Below are positions 1 to 6,296 of a stretch of 64,000 nucleotides of DNA, piece after piece. The position numbers and the translations under genes were made by a program. The stretch is from DATBLE01 sp046732255 (GTDB lineage: Bacteria; Actinomycetota; Thermoleophilia; Gaiellales; Gaiellaceae): NCBI GenBank assembly GCA_046732255.1, contig JBKPMR010000022.1:1-64000 (forward strand), written 5' to 3'. Each line of letters starts with the position of its first letter. Positions within the stretch are counted from its first letter, which is position 1. Under the pieces are notes generated by a model, which saw only the letters and a program-made list of their open reading frames with translations, was not told where the DNA came from and searched no databases.

Positions 1-162
1 TCAGGTCACCGGCCAGTCGAGCGAAGCGGCGGCGGGAGACAGGTCGGATTCAAGGCACCAAGATCCGCCAGCATGGTTGAGGGTCATCCCGTCGCCGCCT
101 CGCACTCTCAGCCGCCCGTCGGACAGAGACGGCCCGCCAGCGACGCTACACAGCATGGTTGA

Positions 163-1146
163 CTAAAGCCAGCGCTTGTAACGGAAGAAACCGACCAGGC
201 CGGCGGCGAGGCCGATCATCACGCCGACGATCACCCAGAACGCCTCGGCGGTTTCGAAGCCCGGGAAGTGGACGTTCATGCCGAAGATCCCGCTGATCAG
301 CGTCAGCGGGAGCAGCACGACGCTGAACACGGTGAGGATCCGTAGGACGTTGTTCTGGCGGTGGGAGATCACGGATTCGTTCGTCTGCTCGAGCCCCTCG
401 ACGACCTCCTTGTAGTTGTCGAGCAGATCCCAGATCCGTTCGGCGGCGTCGACGATGTCGTCGAAGTAGAGGTCGAGCTCCTGGGGCAGGTACCGCTGCA
501 CCCGGCCGTCCAGCACACGCAGGGTGGAGCGCTCGGGCTTGATGATCTTCCGGTAGGAGATGATCTCCTGCTTGACGTTCGAGAGGTCGCGGACGACGTC
601 CTCGGCACGGCCCTCGAACATCTCGTCCTCGATCGAGTCGAGCTTGTGCCCGATCTTGTCGAGGATCGGGAAGCAGTAGTCGAAGAGGTCGTCGAGCACG
701 TGGTAGAGGAGGTAGCCCGACCCCTTCGAGAAGAGGGTCGCGCGGAGGTCCTCGTCCTCCTGGCAGCGTGCGAACAGCCGCGTCACCGGCAGCAGCTCGA
801 CGTTCGGGAGCGTGATCAGGAAGTCGGGGCCGAGGAAGACGTCGAGCTCGGCCGCGTTCAGCCGCTGGATCGCCTTGTCGTAGGCGGGGAAGTGGAGAAC
901 GGAGAAGAGGTACTCCGGGTACTCGTCGATCTTCGGGCGCTGCCGCTTCGAGAGGACGTCCTCGAGGTCCAGCGGATGCCAGCCGAACCGCTCCGCGAGC
1001 TGCGCGGCCTCGTCGCCGCCGGGGCGGTCGAGGTGGACCCAGGTCAGACCGTGAGCGGCGAGCTCGGCGAGCCGAGGCTCACGCGGGCCGACGGCCTCGG
1101 TCGCGGCACGCGAACGCTGCCGCTTGATGCGGGGCAGGCTCGGCAC
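163..1146 (-). CDS. corA: CorA family magnesium/cobalt transporter
   Basis: Encodes 327 residues, the usual length for CorA. These pentameric inner-membrane channels carry Mg2+ (and Co2+/Ni2+) down the membrane potential. The first ~265 residues form the soluble cytoplasmic domain with long charged helices. Two C-terminal membrane helices lie at about 268-288 and 300-321. The diagnostic GMN signature is at 289-291 in the context GIFGMNVHFPG, and the protein ends with the basic tail RYKRWL, as the family expects. The start is GTG. The gene is alone: the next gene on the same strand begins more than 100 bases upstream and is unrelated. No M-box riboswitch is visible upstream. Family assignment is secure; ion preference cannot be read from sequence. 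Confidence 0.95.
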   Translation of the reverse strand: MPSLPRIKRQRSRAATEAVGPREPRLAELAAHGLTWVHLDRPGGDEAAQLAERFGWHPLDLEDVLSKRQRPKIDEYPEYLFSVLHFPAYDKAIQRLNAAELDVFLGPDFLITLPNVELLPVTRLFARCQEDEDLRATLFSKGSGYLLYHVLDDLFDYCFPILDKIGHKLDSIEDEMFEGRAEDVVRDLSNVKQEIISYRKIIKPERSTLRVLDGRVQRYLPQELDLYFDDIVDAAERIWDLLDNYKEVVEGLEQTNESVISHRQNNVLRILTVFSVVLLPLTLISGIFGMNVHFPGFETAEAFWVIVGVMIGLAAGLVGFFRYKRWL

Positions 1147-1262
1147 AGGGACTGAGAGGGTCGTCGGTCAGGAGCATGGCCGACGAATCTTACCCGCCTG
1201 GACAACAGATACACACTCCGCCGTTCGAGTGTCAGGCCTCAGAAATGATCACACAGCGCGAA

Positions 1263-1691
1263 TCAGTGGTGGCCGCGGCGGAAGGGGAGTACTGCCGCCT
1301 CGTTCAGAAGGTTCTTCGGACGGCCGAGACGGGGCCTACTGTGAATGGTGTATCCCCGGCCTGTCAGTGCCACGCTCATCGAGTGCGTCGCGGTCCCTCG
1401 CGGACGGTCGGACACGTAGTCCTCGATCGCGGCGAGCACCTCGAGCACGTGCCGGTCGCCGCCTAGATCAACCGAGACGAAGCAACTCCCGTTCGCGTCA
1501 GGCTCGAACTCCGGATGGAACCGGTAGAGCGCGCTGTAGAGGGCACGCCCCGATTCGAGGGATGCCGCATGAACGGTTAGCGTCTGCACCTCGCCACGTC
1601 CTTCCCACCAACACTGGTAGAGGTTGTCTCGGCGAGGATGAGGAGCAGCTCCCTGTGCGAACACTACACGCGCGAGGACGAGAAACCCCAC
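1263..1691 (-). CDS. Small protein of unknown function
   Basis: I do not recognise the function. The 142-residue frame has a sensible composition: a predicted beta strand around 'VQTLTVHAAS', a helix, then the acidic stretch 'GSCFVSVDLGGDRHVLEVL' and a helix 'AIEDYVSDR', followed by a basic tail. It reads like a small alpha/beta domain and not like a shadow frame. The GTG at 1691 is the first possible start. A second GTG at 1664 is equally plausible, because the first ten residues are not obviously structured and neither has a strong ribosome-binding site. It lies 58 bases downstream of the helicase-associated-domain gene on the same strand and may be co-transcribed with it. It belongs to an accessory patch with weaker codon bias than the housekeeping genes downstream. 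Confidence 0.6.
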   Translation of the reverse strand: MGFLVLARVVFAQGAAPHPRRDNLYQCWWEGRGEVQTLTVHAASLESGRALYSALYRFHPEFEPDANGSCFVSVDLGGDRHVLEVLAAIEDYVSDRPRGTATHSMSVALTGRGYTIHSRPRLGRPKNLLNEAAVLPFRRGHH

Positions 1692-1749
1692 CCGTGCCGG
1701 CGCGAGGAGAGACCCCGCGCAGACCAGGGCCTCTCACCGCTGCCGTCCG

Positions 1750-2109
1750 TCAGGCGATTTCCCCAGTGGTGCTTGCCGCCCAGGTCCAGCCCGGAAGTGT
1801 TTCGAGGAGGCCGGCACGCTTCTCATCGAGACCGTCGGCTCTGTATGCGGCGCGCTGCTGCGATACCCAGTGGCCAAGCTCCGATTGACGCTGAACGTTG
1901 AAGCCGCTCCGAGCGATCAACTCCATCAGCTGGCAGAACATCGTCTGCCAGACTTCCCATTCCCTCTCGATCTGCCGCTTCACCGCGCGTCGCCTAGCAC
2001 CCGGCAGCCAAGCGAGCTTCACCAGGCTGTCGTGCTCGGCCTCGGCCAACAGCTGCAGCTGTCGGTCACGTCCCGCGCCGAACTGATCGAAATTCGCCGA
2101 GTGATACAT
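1750..2109 (-). CDS. Orphan helicase-associated (HA) domain protein
   Basis: The 119-residue product ends in one helicase-associated repeat (about residues 60-110): W-x2-M...ELIARSGF...LGHWVSQQRAAYR...L...R...LETLPGWTW. That matches the W..L....G....P......G..W...QR......L...R...L...PGW.W pattern of the HA domain (Pfam PF03457). Such repeats normally sit at the C-terminus of DEAD/DEAH-type helicases, often on plasmids, phages or islands. No helicase motor is present here. I chose the ATG at 2109, which has AAGGTAGGT a few bases upstream; the frame stays open to 2259. Residues 1-58 are basic and helical and may bind nucleic acid. It could be a stand-alone adaptor or the remnant of a larger helicase; I cannot decide. 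Confidence 0.65.
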   Translation of the reverse strand: MYHSANFDQFGAGRDRQLQLLAEAEHDSLVKLAWLPGARRRAVKRQIEREWEVWQTMFCQLMELIARSGFNVQRQSELGHWVSQQRAAYRADGLDEKRAGLLETLPGWTWAASTTGEIA

Positions 2110-2297
2110 GCGGGGACCTACCTTCTGACCCTTGCAGAAGAAGTGTTGTCGCGAGAAGCTCAGGGCCGCAGAGCCGCCACTTCTCTCAGTCCTGTTCACG
2201 TCACTAGACGGCGCGTGCACCAGGAATCTTCCGCGTTGAACCGAAGCAAAGTTATTCATACGGCGCGGCCGCGAGTCGAATGCGCCGGATCAACCGC

Positions 2298-2558
2298 CTA
2301 TTGACGGAAACTGTCTGCGAGTTGGGCGTGCCAACTGCGTGCGCACCCAGTCGAGCAGAACGGATCGCCGTTCCTGACCGCGATCTCGGGGCGGCTTCGG
2401 CGGCAGCTCACGCAACGTCCGTCTCCCCGCCGGGGAGGATCAGCTGGTGGCGAGCGCCGCTCGCCCAGCCTGAACCGGGCTTCCTCGGCCAGTTTCCCGT
2501 AGTGGCTGATCGCTGTCTCGGGTGGAGGCCTCCACCAACTGCGATCTCTCGAGTTCAC
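2298..2558 (-). CDS. Small zinc-ribbon-like protein, third gene of overlapping trio
   Basis: The product has 86 residues starting at GTG 2558. That GTG overlaps the TGA of the upstream gene (shared bases GTGA), and GGAGG lies seven bases before it, so translational coupling is likely. The C-terminal half carries C49-x2-C52 and, about 15 residues later, C68-x3-C72 followed by a His, in the context RCVSCRRSRP...DPFCSTGCARSWH. This treble-clef or zinc-ribbon pattern resembles small proteins that resemble truncated DNA- or RNA-binding fingers. The N-terminus is basic and contains WW. No function can be named. The Cys spacing and the overlap make it a real gene despite its size. Confidence 0.6.
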   Translation of the reverse strand: MNSRDRSWWRPPPETAISHYGKLAEEARFRLGERRSPPADPPRRGDGRCVSCRRSRPEIAVRNGDPFCSTGCARSWHAQLADSFRQ

Positions 2559-2842
2559 GGCGAACCTCCGTTTCCGCTCGCGGCGGAGGTGGCGACCGCA
2601 GTGAATAGCAGGGCGCGTGGCGGGACGGCCTTGGATCGGTATGCCTCGTAGGCCTTGAGTGCCTGGTGGTCGTGGCGCCGCCGATTGGGAAAGCAGCGAC
2701 TCAAGAAGGCGTACCACTCGAGCCGGGCGGGAGAAACTTCGACGCAGCCATCGACTTCCCGCTCCAGCTGTTCGGTCATCGTCAGGCCCTCGGTGTACCA
2801 ACGTGGGTCGAAGTGTCCGTGTCGGCGTGCTCCTTCGATCAT
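2555..2842 (-). CDS. Small hypothetical protein, middle gene of overlapping trio
   Basis: The 95-residue product is of unknown function. Residues 20-72 form an amphipathic helical region ('TMTEQLEREVDGCVEV...LEWYAFLSRC...HQALKAYEAYR') and the tail is small and Ala/Ser-rich. The ATG at 2842 overlaps the stop of the small upstream gene (ATGA), and its own TGA overlaps the GTG start of the next gene (GTGA). Both junctions have the geometry of translational coupling, which supports the reading frame. I see no signal peptide or membrane helix. It may partner the zinc-ribbon protein encoded immediately downstream. Confidence 0.6.
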   Translation of the reverse strand: MIEGARRHGHFDPRWYTEGLTMTEQLEREVDGCVEVSPARLEWYAFLSRCFPNRRRHDHQALKAYEAYRSKAVPPRALLFTAVATSAASGNGGSP

Positions 2843-2970
2843 CGCGTCTCGGTGCCGGCGCGGTCACGAACCTCGCCGTGGCGCTCCGCGCCGCCTACCG
2901 GACACCGGATGCGGTGCGAGCTGAGGGCGGTCGTCTCACGGTAGGGATCGACGCGAACCAGAGCTGTCAT
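2839..2970 (-). CDS. Possible 43-residue leader gene of the overlapping trio
   Basis: A short frame starts at ATG 2970. It is preceded by AGAGGAG at a 7-base spacing, a good ribosome-binding site, and it ends in a TGA that overlaps the next ATG. The first dozen residues (MTALVRVDPYRE) look like the beginning of an Hsp20 family small heat-shock protein (family pattern M-x-LVRWDPFRE). The remaining residues do not continue as an alpha-crystallin domain. It could be a genuine leader peptide or the truncated 5' end of an hsp20 gene that now drives the two downstream genes. The resemblance is short, so this is tentative. Confidence 0.35.
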   Translation of the reverse strand: MTALVRVDPYRETTALSSHRIRCPVGGAERHGEVRDRAGTETR

Positions 2971-3261
2971 GACGCACTCCTCTCTGAAGCGGGGCAGCAC
3001 CCCGGAGGTGACGACCTCCACGGGCTGGCTCAGCGCAATGCTGAGACACGATTCATCGAGGAAGAAGAAGCTGGCGGGCTAGACGGTTGATGCAATTGCC
3101 GTCAGCGCGACTGACTCGGCGTTTCGAATGTGAATTTTAGCACTAATACGAGACTCCGGGGCGCGCGGGACGATCCGGCTCGCCTGCGCTACGATTTCGC
3201 CGCCTCAACAGGTGTAAGGGCTCGGGCCGTCGATCAAAGGCCGAGCAGGGGGGAATTGGGC

Positions 3262-3618
3262 TTGGCACAGCCGAATCTAGCCGATTGGCACGGCAAGGAT
3301 TTGATCGACAGCGCGGGGCAGAAGATCGGCAAGCTCCAGGACGTCTACGTCGATGTCGAGACCGATGAGCCGATGTTCGGCACGGTCAAGGAGGGTTTCA
3401 TCGGCCGCCACCTCACGTTCGTCCCGCTCGCCGGCGTGACGGCGGGCCCCGACTACTTACAGGTCGCCGTGTCCGCCGACGCAGTCAAGTCCGCACCGAA
3501 TATCGAGCTGCACGGAGACGAGCTTTCGCAGGCCGATGAGTCGAGGCTGTACCACCATTACGAGATGAACTACACCGCTCCGACCACTGTGAGCGGCCGC
3601 CGTCTCGCGCGCCGCTGA
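3262..3618 (+). CDS. PRC-barrel domain protein
   Basis: The 118-residue product carries a PRC-barrel domain at about residues 5-80: WHGKDLIDSAGQKIGKLQDVYVD, then DEPMFGTVKEGFIGRHLTFVPLAG. This small beta-barrel is found in photosynthetic reaction-centre H subunits and RimM, and as free-standing proteins. The C-terminus has 'SRLYHHYEMNYT' and ends in a basic SGRRLARR. Actinobacterial relatives are often stress-associated, and their function is unknown. I chose TTG 3262 because AGGGGGG precedes it at a proper distance and the domain begins right after it. The frame is open back to an ATG at 3130, but those extra residues are low-complexity. The gene is monocistronic: the next feature is a tRNA on the opposite strand. 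Confidence 0.85.
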   Translation: MAQPNLADWHGKDLIDSAGQKIGKLQDVYVDVETDEPMFGTVKEGFIGRHLTFVPLAGVTAGPDYLQVAVSADAVKSAPNIELHGDELSQADESRLYHHYEMNYTAPTTVSGRRLARR

Positions 3619-3665
3619 GCCGACCCGCGTAACAGAGGGAATCAGCTTGGCCGCGCGGATCTCGT

Positions 3666-3738
3666 TGCGCCTGGCAGGAATCGAACCTGCGACCTCGCGC
3701 TCCGGAGGCGCGCGCTCTATCCCCTGAGCTACAGGCGC
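3666..3738 (-). tRNA. tRNA-Arg (anticodon CCG)
   Basis: Read on the minus strand from 3738, the 73 bases fold into a standard cloverleaf. The acceptor stem is GCGCCTG/CAGGCGC, the D-stem GCTC/GAGC, the anticodon stem CGCGC/GCGCG and the T-stem GCAGG/CCTGC with loop TTCGATT. The discriminator base is A. The seven-base anticodon loop is CTCCGGA, so the anticodon is CCG, decoding the arginine codon CGG, which is common in this GC-rich genome. CCA is not encoded. The gene is isolated. Confidence 0.95.
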
Positions 3739-3833
3739 GGGAGGACGAAGTGTACCGGCCCTCTGCTTCTCGCTTCATCGCCGCGACCGACATGGCGCGC
3801 GCGGCTCAGTGCCGCTCCATATCCGGGGCGGAT

Positions 3834-3882
3834 CCCGAGCGAATCGTCATGCCCGTGCGCAGCGCGGGCGGATTCGCTCGGG
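3834..3882. promoter_or_regulatory. Long perfect inverted repeat before the D-glutamate gene pair
   Basis: The 12-base arms CCCGAGCGAATC (3834-3845) and GATTCGCTCGGG (3871-3882) are perfectly complementary and enclose a second small stem (GCCCG...CGGGC). The 3' arm ends 12 bases before the GTG of the epimerase gene. On the other strand it lies about 96 bases upstream of the tRNA, so it is not the tRNA terminator. It could be an operator or a 5'-UTR hairpin that controls the downstream gene. Confidence 0.5.
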
Positions 3883-3894
3883 CAAAGTACCGGC

Positions 3895-4908
3895 GTGGAG
3901 CTGAGCGCTCGGATCGTCACCCTGGAGCTCGCCGAGACGTTCACGATTGCGCGCGGGTCACAGGACACGGCCGAGGTGGTCGAGGTCGAGATCCGGCACG
4001 ACGATGTCTCCGGGTTCGGGGAGGCGGCCCCAATCGCTCGCTACGGCGAGTCGGCCGAGTCGGCGCTCGCCTACGTGGAGGGTGTCGCCGGCGAGCTCGG
4101 CGACGACCCGTTCGCGCTCGACGACGTGATGCGGCGGCTGCCCGGCGAGCAGTTCGCAGCGCGGGCCGCGGTCGACGCCGCGTTGCACGACCTCTGCGGG
4201 AAGCTCGCGGGCGAGCCCGTCTGGCGGTTTCTCGGCCTCGGGCGCCACGGGCCGCCGACGTCCTGGACGATCGGACTGTCGACCCCGGACGAGATGGCCG
4301 CAAAAGCGCAGCGGGCGGACGAGAGTGGCCGCTTCCGGCGGCTGAAGCTCAAGCTCGGCGGCGGGGACGGGCGTGACGTCGACCGCGTCCATGCGGTGCG
4401 CGAGGTCACCGAGGTCCCGCTGCAGGTGGACGTGAACGAGTACTGGTCACTCGACGAGGCGATCGAAACGCTGCCCCGTCTCGCCGAGCTCGGGGTCGAG
4501 TACTGCGAGCAGCCGCTGCCCGCCGGTGATCTGCGCGGCGCGGGACTGAAGAAGGCGGCGGCGATCCCGATCTATGTCGACGAGGACTGCCACACGCTTG
4601 CGGACGTCGCCGGCTGCGCCGAGATCGCGCACGGCATCAACATCAAGCTGGCCAAGTCCGGCGGGATCGGCGAAGGCGTGCGCATGGCGCACGCCGCCCG
4701 CGCGCTCGGGCTCGGGGTGATGCTCGGCTGCATGATCGAGTCCGGGCTCGGGATCGCCGCCGGGGCGGCGATGGCGAGCCTCTGCGATCACGTCGACTTG
4801 GACGGGAACCTGCTGATCGCCCACGATCCGTGGCCGGGCGTCGAGCTCGTCGACGGCGTCCAGACCCCGTCGGAGGAGCCGGGCCTCGGCGTCCGGCCCG
4901 CGCCTTAA
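3895..4908 (+). CDS. dgcA: Enolase-superfamily dipeptide epimerase / N-acetyl-D-glutamate racemase (DgcA-like)
   Basis: The 337-residue enolase-superfamily enzyme belongs to the muconate-lactonizing subgroup. The N-terminal capping domain spans ~1-115. The barrel carries the catalytic K151-x-K153 (motif LKLKL), metal ligands D179, E205 (CEQPLP) and D229 (VDED), and the second base within NIKLAKSGG (251-257). The C-terminal DLD (301-303) is the motif that binds the substrate amine in L-Ala-D/L-Glu-type epimerases. On its own it would be called a dipeptide epimerase. The next gene, though, is a DUF1611 protein. In marine bacteria the two families form a D-glutamate pathway in which DgcN N-acetylates D-Glu and DgcA racemises the product. 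I therefore prefer the DgcA role by context. The start is GTG, 12 bases after a long inverted repeat. Confidence 0.8.
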   Translation: MELSARIVTLELAETFTIARGSQDTAEVVEVEIRHDDVSGFGEAAPIARYGESAESALAYVEGVAGELGDDPFALDDVMRRLPGEQFAARAAVDAALHDLCGKLAGEPVWRFLGLGRHGPPTSWTIGLSTPDEMAAKAQRADESGRFRRLKLKLGGGDGRDVDRVHAVREVTEVPLQVDVNEYWSLDEAIETLPRLAELGVEYCEQPLPAGDLRGAGLKKAAAIPIYVDEDCHTLADVAGCAEIAHGINIKLAKSGGIGEGVRMAHAARALGLGVMLGCMIESGLGIAAGAAMASLCDHVDLDGNLLIAHDPWPGVELVDGVQTPSEEPGLGVRPAP

Positions 4909-4910
4909 CG

Positions 4911-4985
4911 GTGCCAGGCACGGTAAAGACCCTGCTCTGAGCGAGCGTTTCGGGCGGTTCGTTGACAGTGCCTGGCACGGTAAAG
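4911..4985. repeat. Pair of palindromic GTGCC-W-GGCAC repeats with GGTAAAG tails
   Basis: Two 18-base units in direct orientation (4911-4928 and 4968-4985) consist of an 11-base palindrome, GTGCC-A-GGCAC or GTGCC-T-GGCAC, followed by GGTAAAG. They are 57 bases apart. The first starts two bases after the epimerase stop codon. The second overlaps the start of the next gene and supplies its first codons. They share the design of the other small palindromes in this window: five- or six-base arms around one central A/T. Confidence 0.7.
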
Positions 4986-5999
4986 CGCTACTTGATCCTC
5001 GCCGAGGGGCGTTCGGACGATCCTCACTACGGCAAGACCATGCGCGGCGTGGTCAGGTACGCCGCCGACCCGACCGTGGCGGTCCTCGATTCCGGTCGGG
5101 CGGGGGAGAGCTACGAGGGGATCCCGATCGTCGGCACCGTCGCCGACGCGCTCGCGTACGAGCCGACGACCGCGCTCGTCGGCGTCGCCACGCAAGGCGG
5201 TCGCTTCCCGCCCGAGTGGCGCGAGCTGCTCACGGAGTGCGTCGAGGCCGGGCTCGACGTCGAGAACGGCCTCCACGAGTACCTCTCGGACGACGCGGAG
5301 CTCGTCGCGCTCGCGGCGCGGCACGGGGTCGAGCTCCGCGACCTGCGCAAGCCGCCGGCCGGCCTGAACGTTCCCATCGGTGCGAACCTCGAGCTCGACG
5401 CGCGGATCGTGCTGACCGTCGGGTCCGACTGCGCGATCGGGAAGATGACCGTCGCCCTCGAGCTCGACCGGGAGGCGAAACGGCGGGGTCTGAAATCCGT
5501 CTTCGTGCCGACGGGCCAGACCGGCATCGCGATCGCCGGGTGGGGGATCTCGGTCGATGCCGTCGTCTCCGACTTCGTTGCAGGCGCGGCCGAGCAGCTC
5601 GTCGTCGAGGCGGTCGACCGCGGCGGCGAGCTCCTCTGGGTCGAGGGACAGGGCGCGTTGCTCCATCCCGCGTACTCCGGCGTCACCCTCGGCCTGATCC
5701 ACGGGTCGGCGCCGCACGCCTTCGTCCTCTGCCATCTCGCGGGCACGACCGAGATCGAGGGCTACCCCGGCCATCCCTTGCGGTCACTCGCGGAGCTGGT
5801 CGAGCTGCACGAACGCATTGCCCTCCCGCTGCGGCCCGCAAAGGTGGCCGCGATCGCGCTGAACACACGGGACCTCGACGAGGCCGGCGCCGAGGCGGCG
5901 ATCGCGGCGGCCGAGGCGGAGACGGGCCTGCCGGCCGACGACCCGGTGCGCTTCGGCTCGGGAACGCTCGTCGACGCCCTGCTTCAGATGTTGCCGTGA
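4968..5999 (+). CDS. dgcN: DUF1611 family P-loop protein, probable D-glutamate N-acetyltransferase (DgcN-like)
   Basis: The product is a 343-residue DUF1611 protein. It has an N-terminal Rossmann-like half and a P-loop motor-like C-terminal half containing GSDCAIGKMT (about residues 152-161), the family's modified Walker A. Members were long unassigned. DgcN from marine bacteria acetylates D-glutamate, and its product is racemised by DgcA, whose homologue is encoded directly upstream. Family proteins usually begin close to 'RYLILAEG'. Here the residues in front of that are encoded by the second GTGCCTGGCAC palindrome, so a repeat has apparently created or replaced the start. GTG 4968 is used; TTG 4962 is an alternative. 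No clear ribosome-binding site is visible. The D-glutamate role is inferred from the gene pair. Confidence 0.75.
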   Translation: MPGTVKRYLILAEGRSDDPHYGKTMRGVVRYAADPTVAVLDSGRAGESYEGIPIVGTVADALAYEPTTALVGVATQGGRFPPEWRELLTECVEAGLDVENGLHEYLSDDAELVALAARHGVELRDLRKPPAGLNVPIGANLELDARIVLTVGSDCAIGKMTVALELDREAKRRGLKSVFVPTGQTGIAIAGWGISVDAVVSDFVAGAAEQLVVEAVDRGGELLWVEGQGALLHPAYSGVTLGLIHGSAPHAFVLCHLAGTTEIEGYPGHPLRSLAELVELHERIALPLRPAKVAAIALNTRDLDEAGAEAAIAAAEAETGLPADDPVRFGSGTLVDALLQMLP

Positions 6000-6002
6000 G
6001 GC

Positions 6003-6045
6003 TTGACACGAACATGTGTTCCCACTATCATCGAACACATGTTCG
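6003..6045 (+). promoter_or_regulatory. SOS promoter with two LexA boxes
   Basis: TTGACA (6003-6008) and TATCAT (6026-6031) are separated by exactly 17 bases. Two SOS boxes of the CGAAC-RNRY-GTTYC type overlie the promoter. Box 1, CGAAC-ATGT-GTTCC (6009-6022), fills the spacer. Box 2, CGAAC-ACAT-GTTCG (6032-6045), covers the expected transcription start and the ATG at 6039. LexA on either box would block initiation. Transcription from this -10 should begin at or next to the ATG, so the mRNA is probably leaderless. Confidence 0.85.
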
Positions 6046-6278
6046 CTCGGATCGTGGTCATCGTCGCCTTGCTGACGCTGGCGGTTGCCTGGGGCGCACG
6101 GCGCTCGGACGGCGCCGGGCCGGAGCAGATGTACGTCGTGAAATCCGGTGACACCCTGTGGTCGATCGCCGCTTCGCACTACGGCGGCGACCCGCGCGAG
6201 GCGGTCTGGCGGCTGGAGGACCGGAACCATCTGGCCGGCTCACTGGTGCACCCGGGCCAGCGTTTGCGGCTGCCGTAA
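6039..6278 (+). CDS. SOS-inducible membrane-anchored LysM protein (YneA-like)
   Basis: The 79-residue protein has an N-terminal membrane helix (residues 3-20) and a single C-terminal LysM domain (about 32-79: YVVKSGDTLWSIA...RNHL...VHPGQRLRLP), which would bind peptidoglycan outside the membrane. The size, architecture and LexA-controlled promoter match YneA of Bacillus, Rv2719c of mycobacteria and related SOS proteins that delay cell division after DNA damage. Those genes usually sit beside lexA; this one does not, but it carries two near-consensus LexA boxes. The start is ATG 6039, inside the second box. A role as an SOS division inhibitor is inferred from architecture plus regulation. Primary-sequence similarity to YneA outside LysM cannot be judged here. 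Confidence 0.8.
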   Translation: MFARIVVIVALLTLAVAWGARRSDGAGPEQMYVVKSGDTLWSIAASHYGGDPREAVWRLEDRNHLAGSLVHPGQRLRLP

Positions 6279-6284
6279 CCTCCT

Positions 6285-6290
6285 TACACT
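6285..6290 (+). promoter_or_regulatory. Leaderless -10 box for rnz
   Basis: TACACT ends six bases before the GTG start of RNase Z. The same TANNNT-N6/7-start geometry recurs across the window (infB, dapA, RNase J, the M16 peptidase, the second ribokinase, vapB), pointing to transcription beginning at the start codon. Confidence 0.5.
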
Positions 6291-6296
6291 CCGAGG

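Noticed and set aside
69..162. CAGCATGGTTGA occurs twice (69-80 and 151-162)
   Set aside because: Two copies of a 12-mer with nothing else in common; no hairpin, tRNA or gene structure could be built around them.
361..1155. Long open frame opposite corA
   Set aside because: It is antisense to a clear transporter gene. Its Val/Glu/Leu/Asp-rich composition is the usual mirror image of GC-rich codons.
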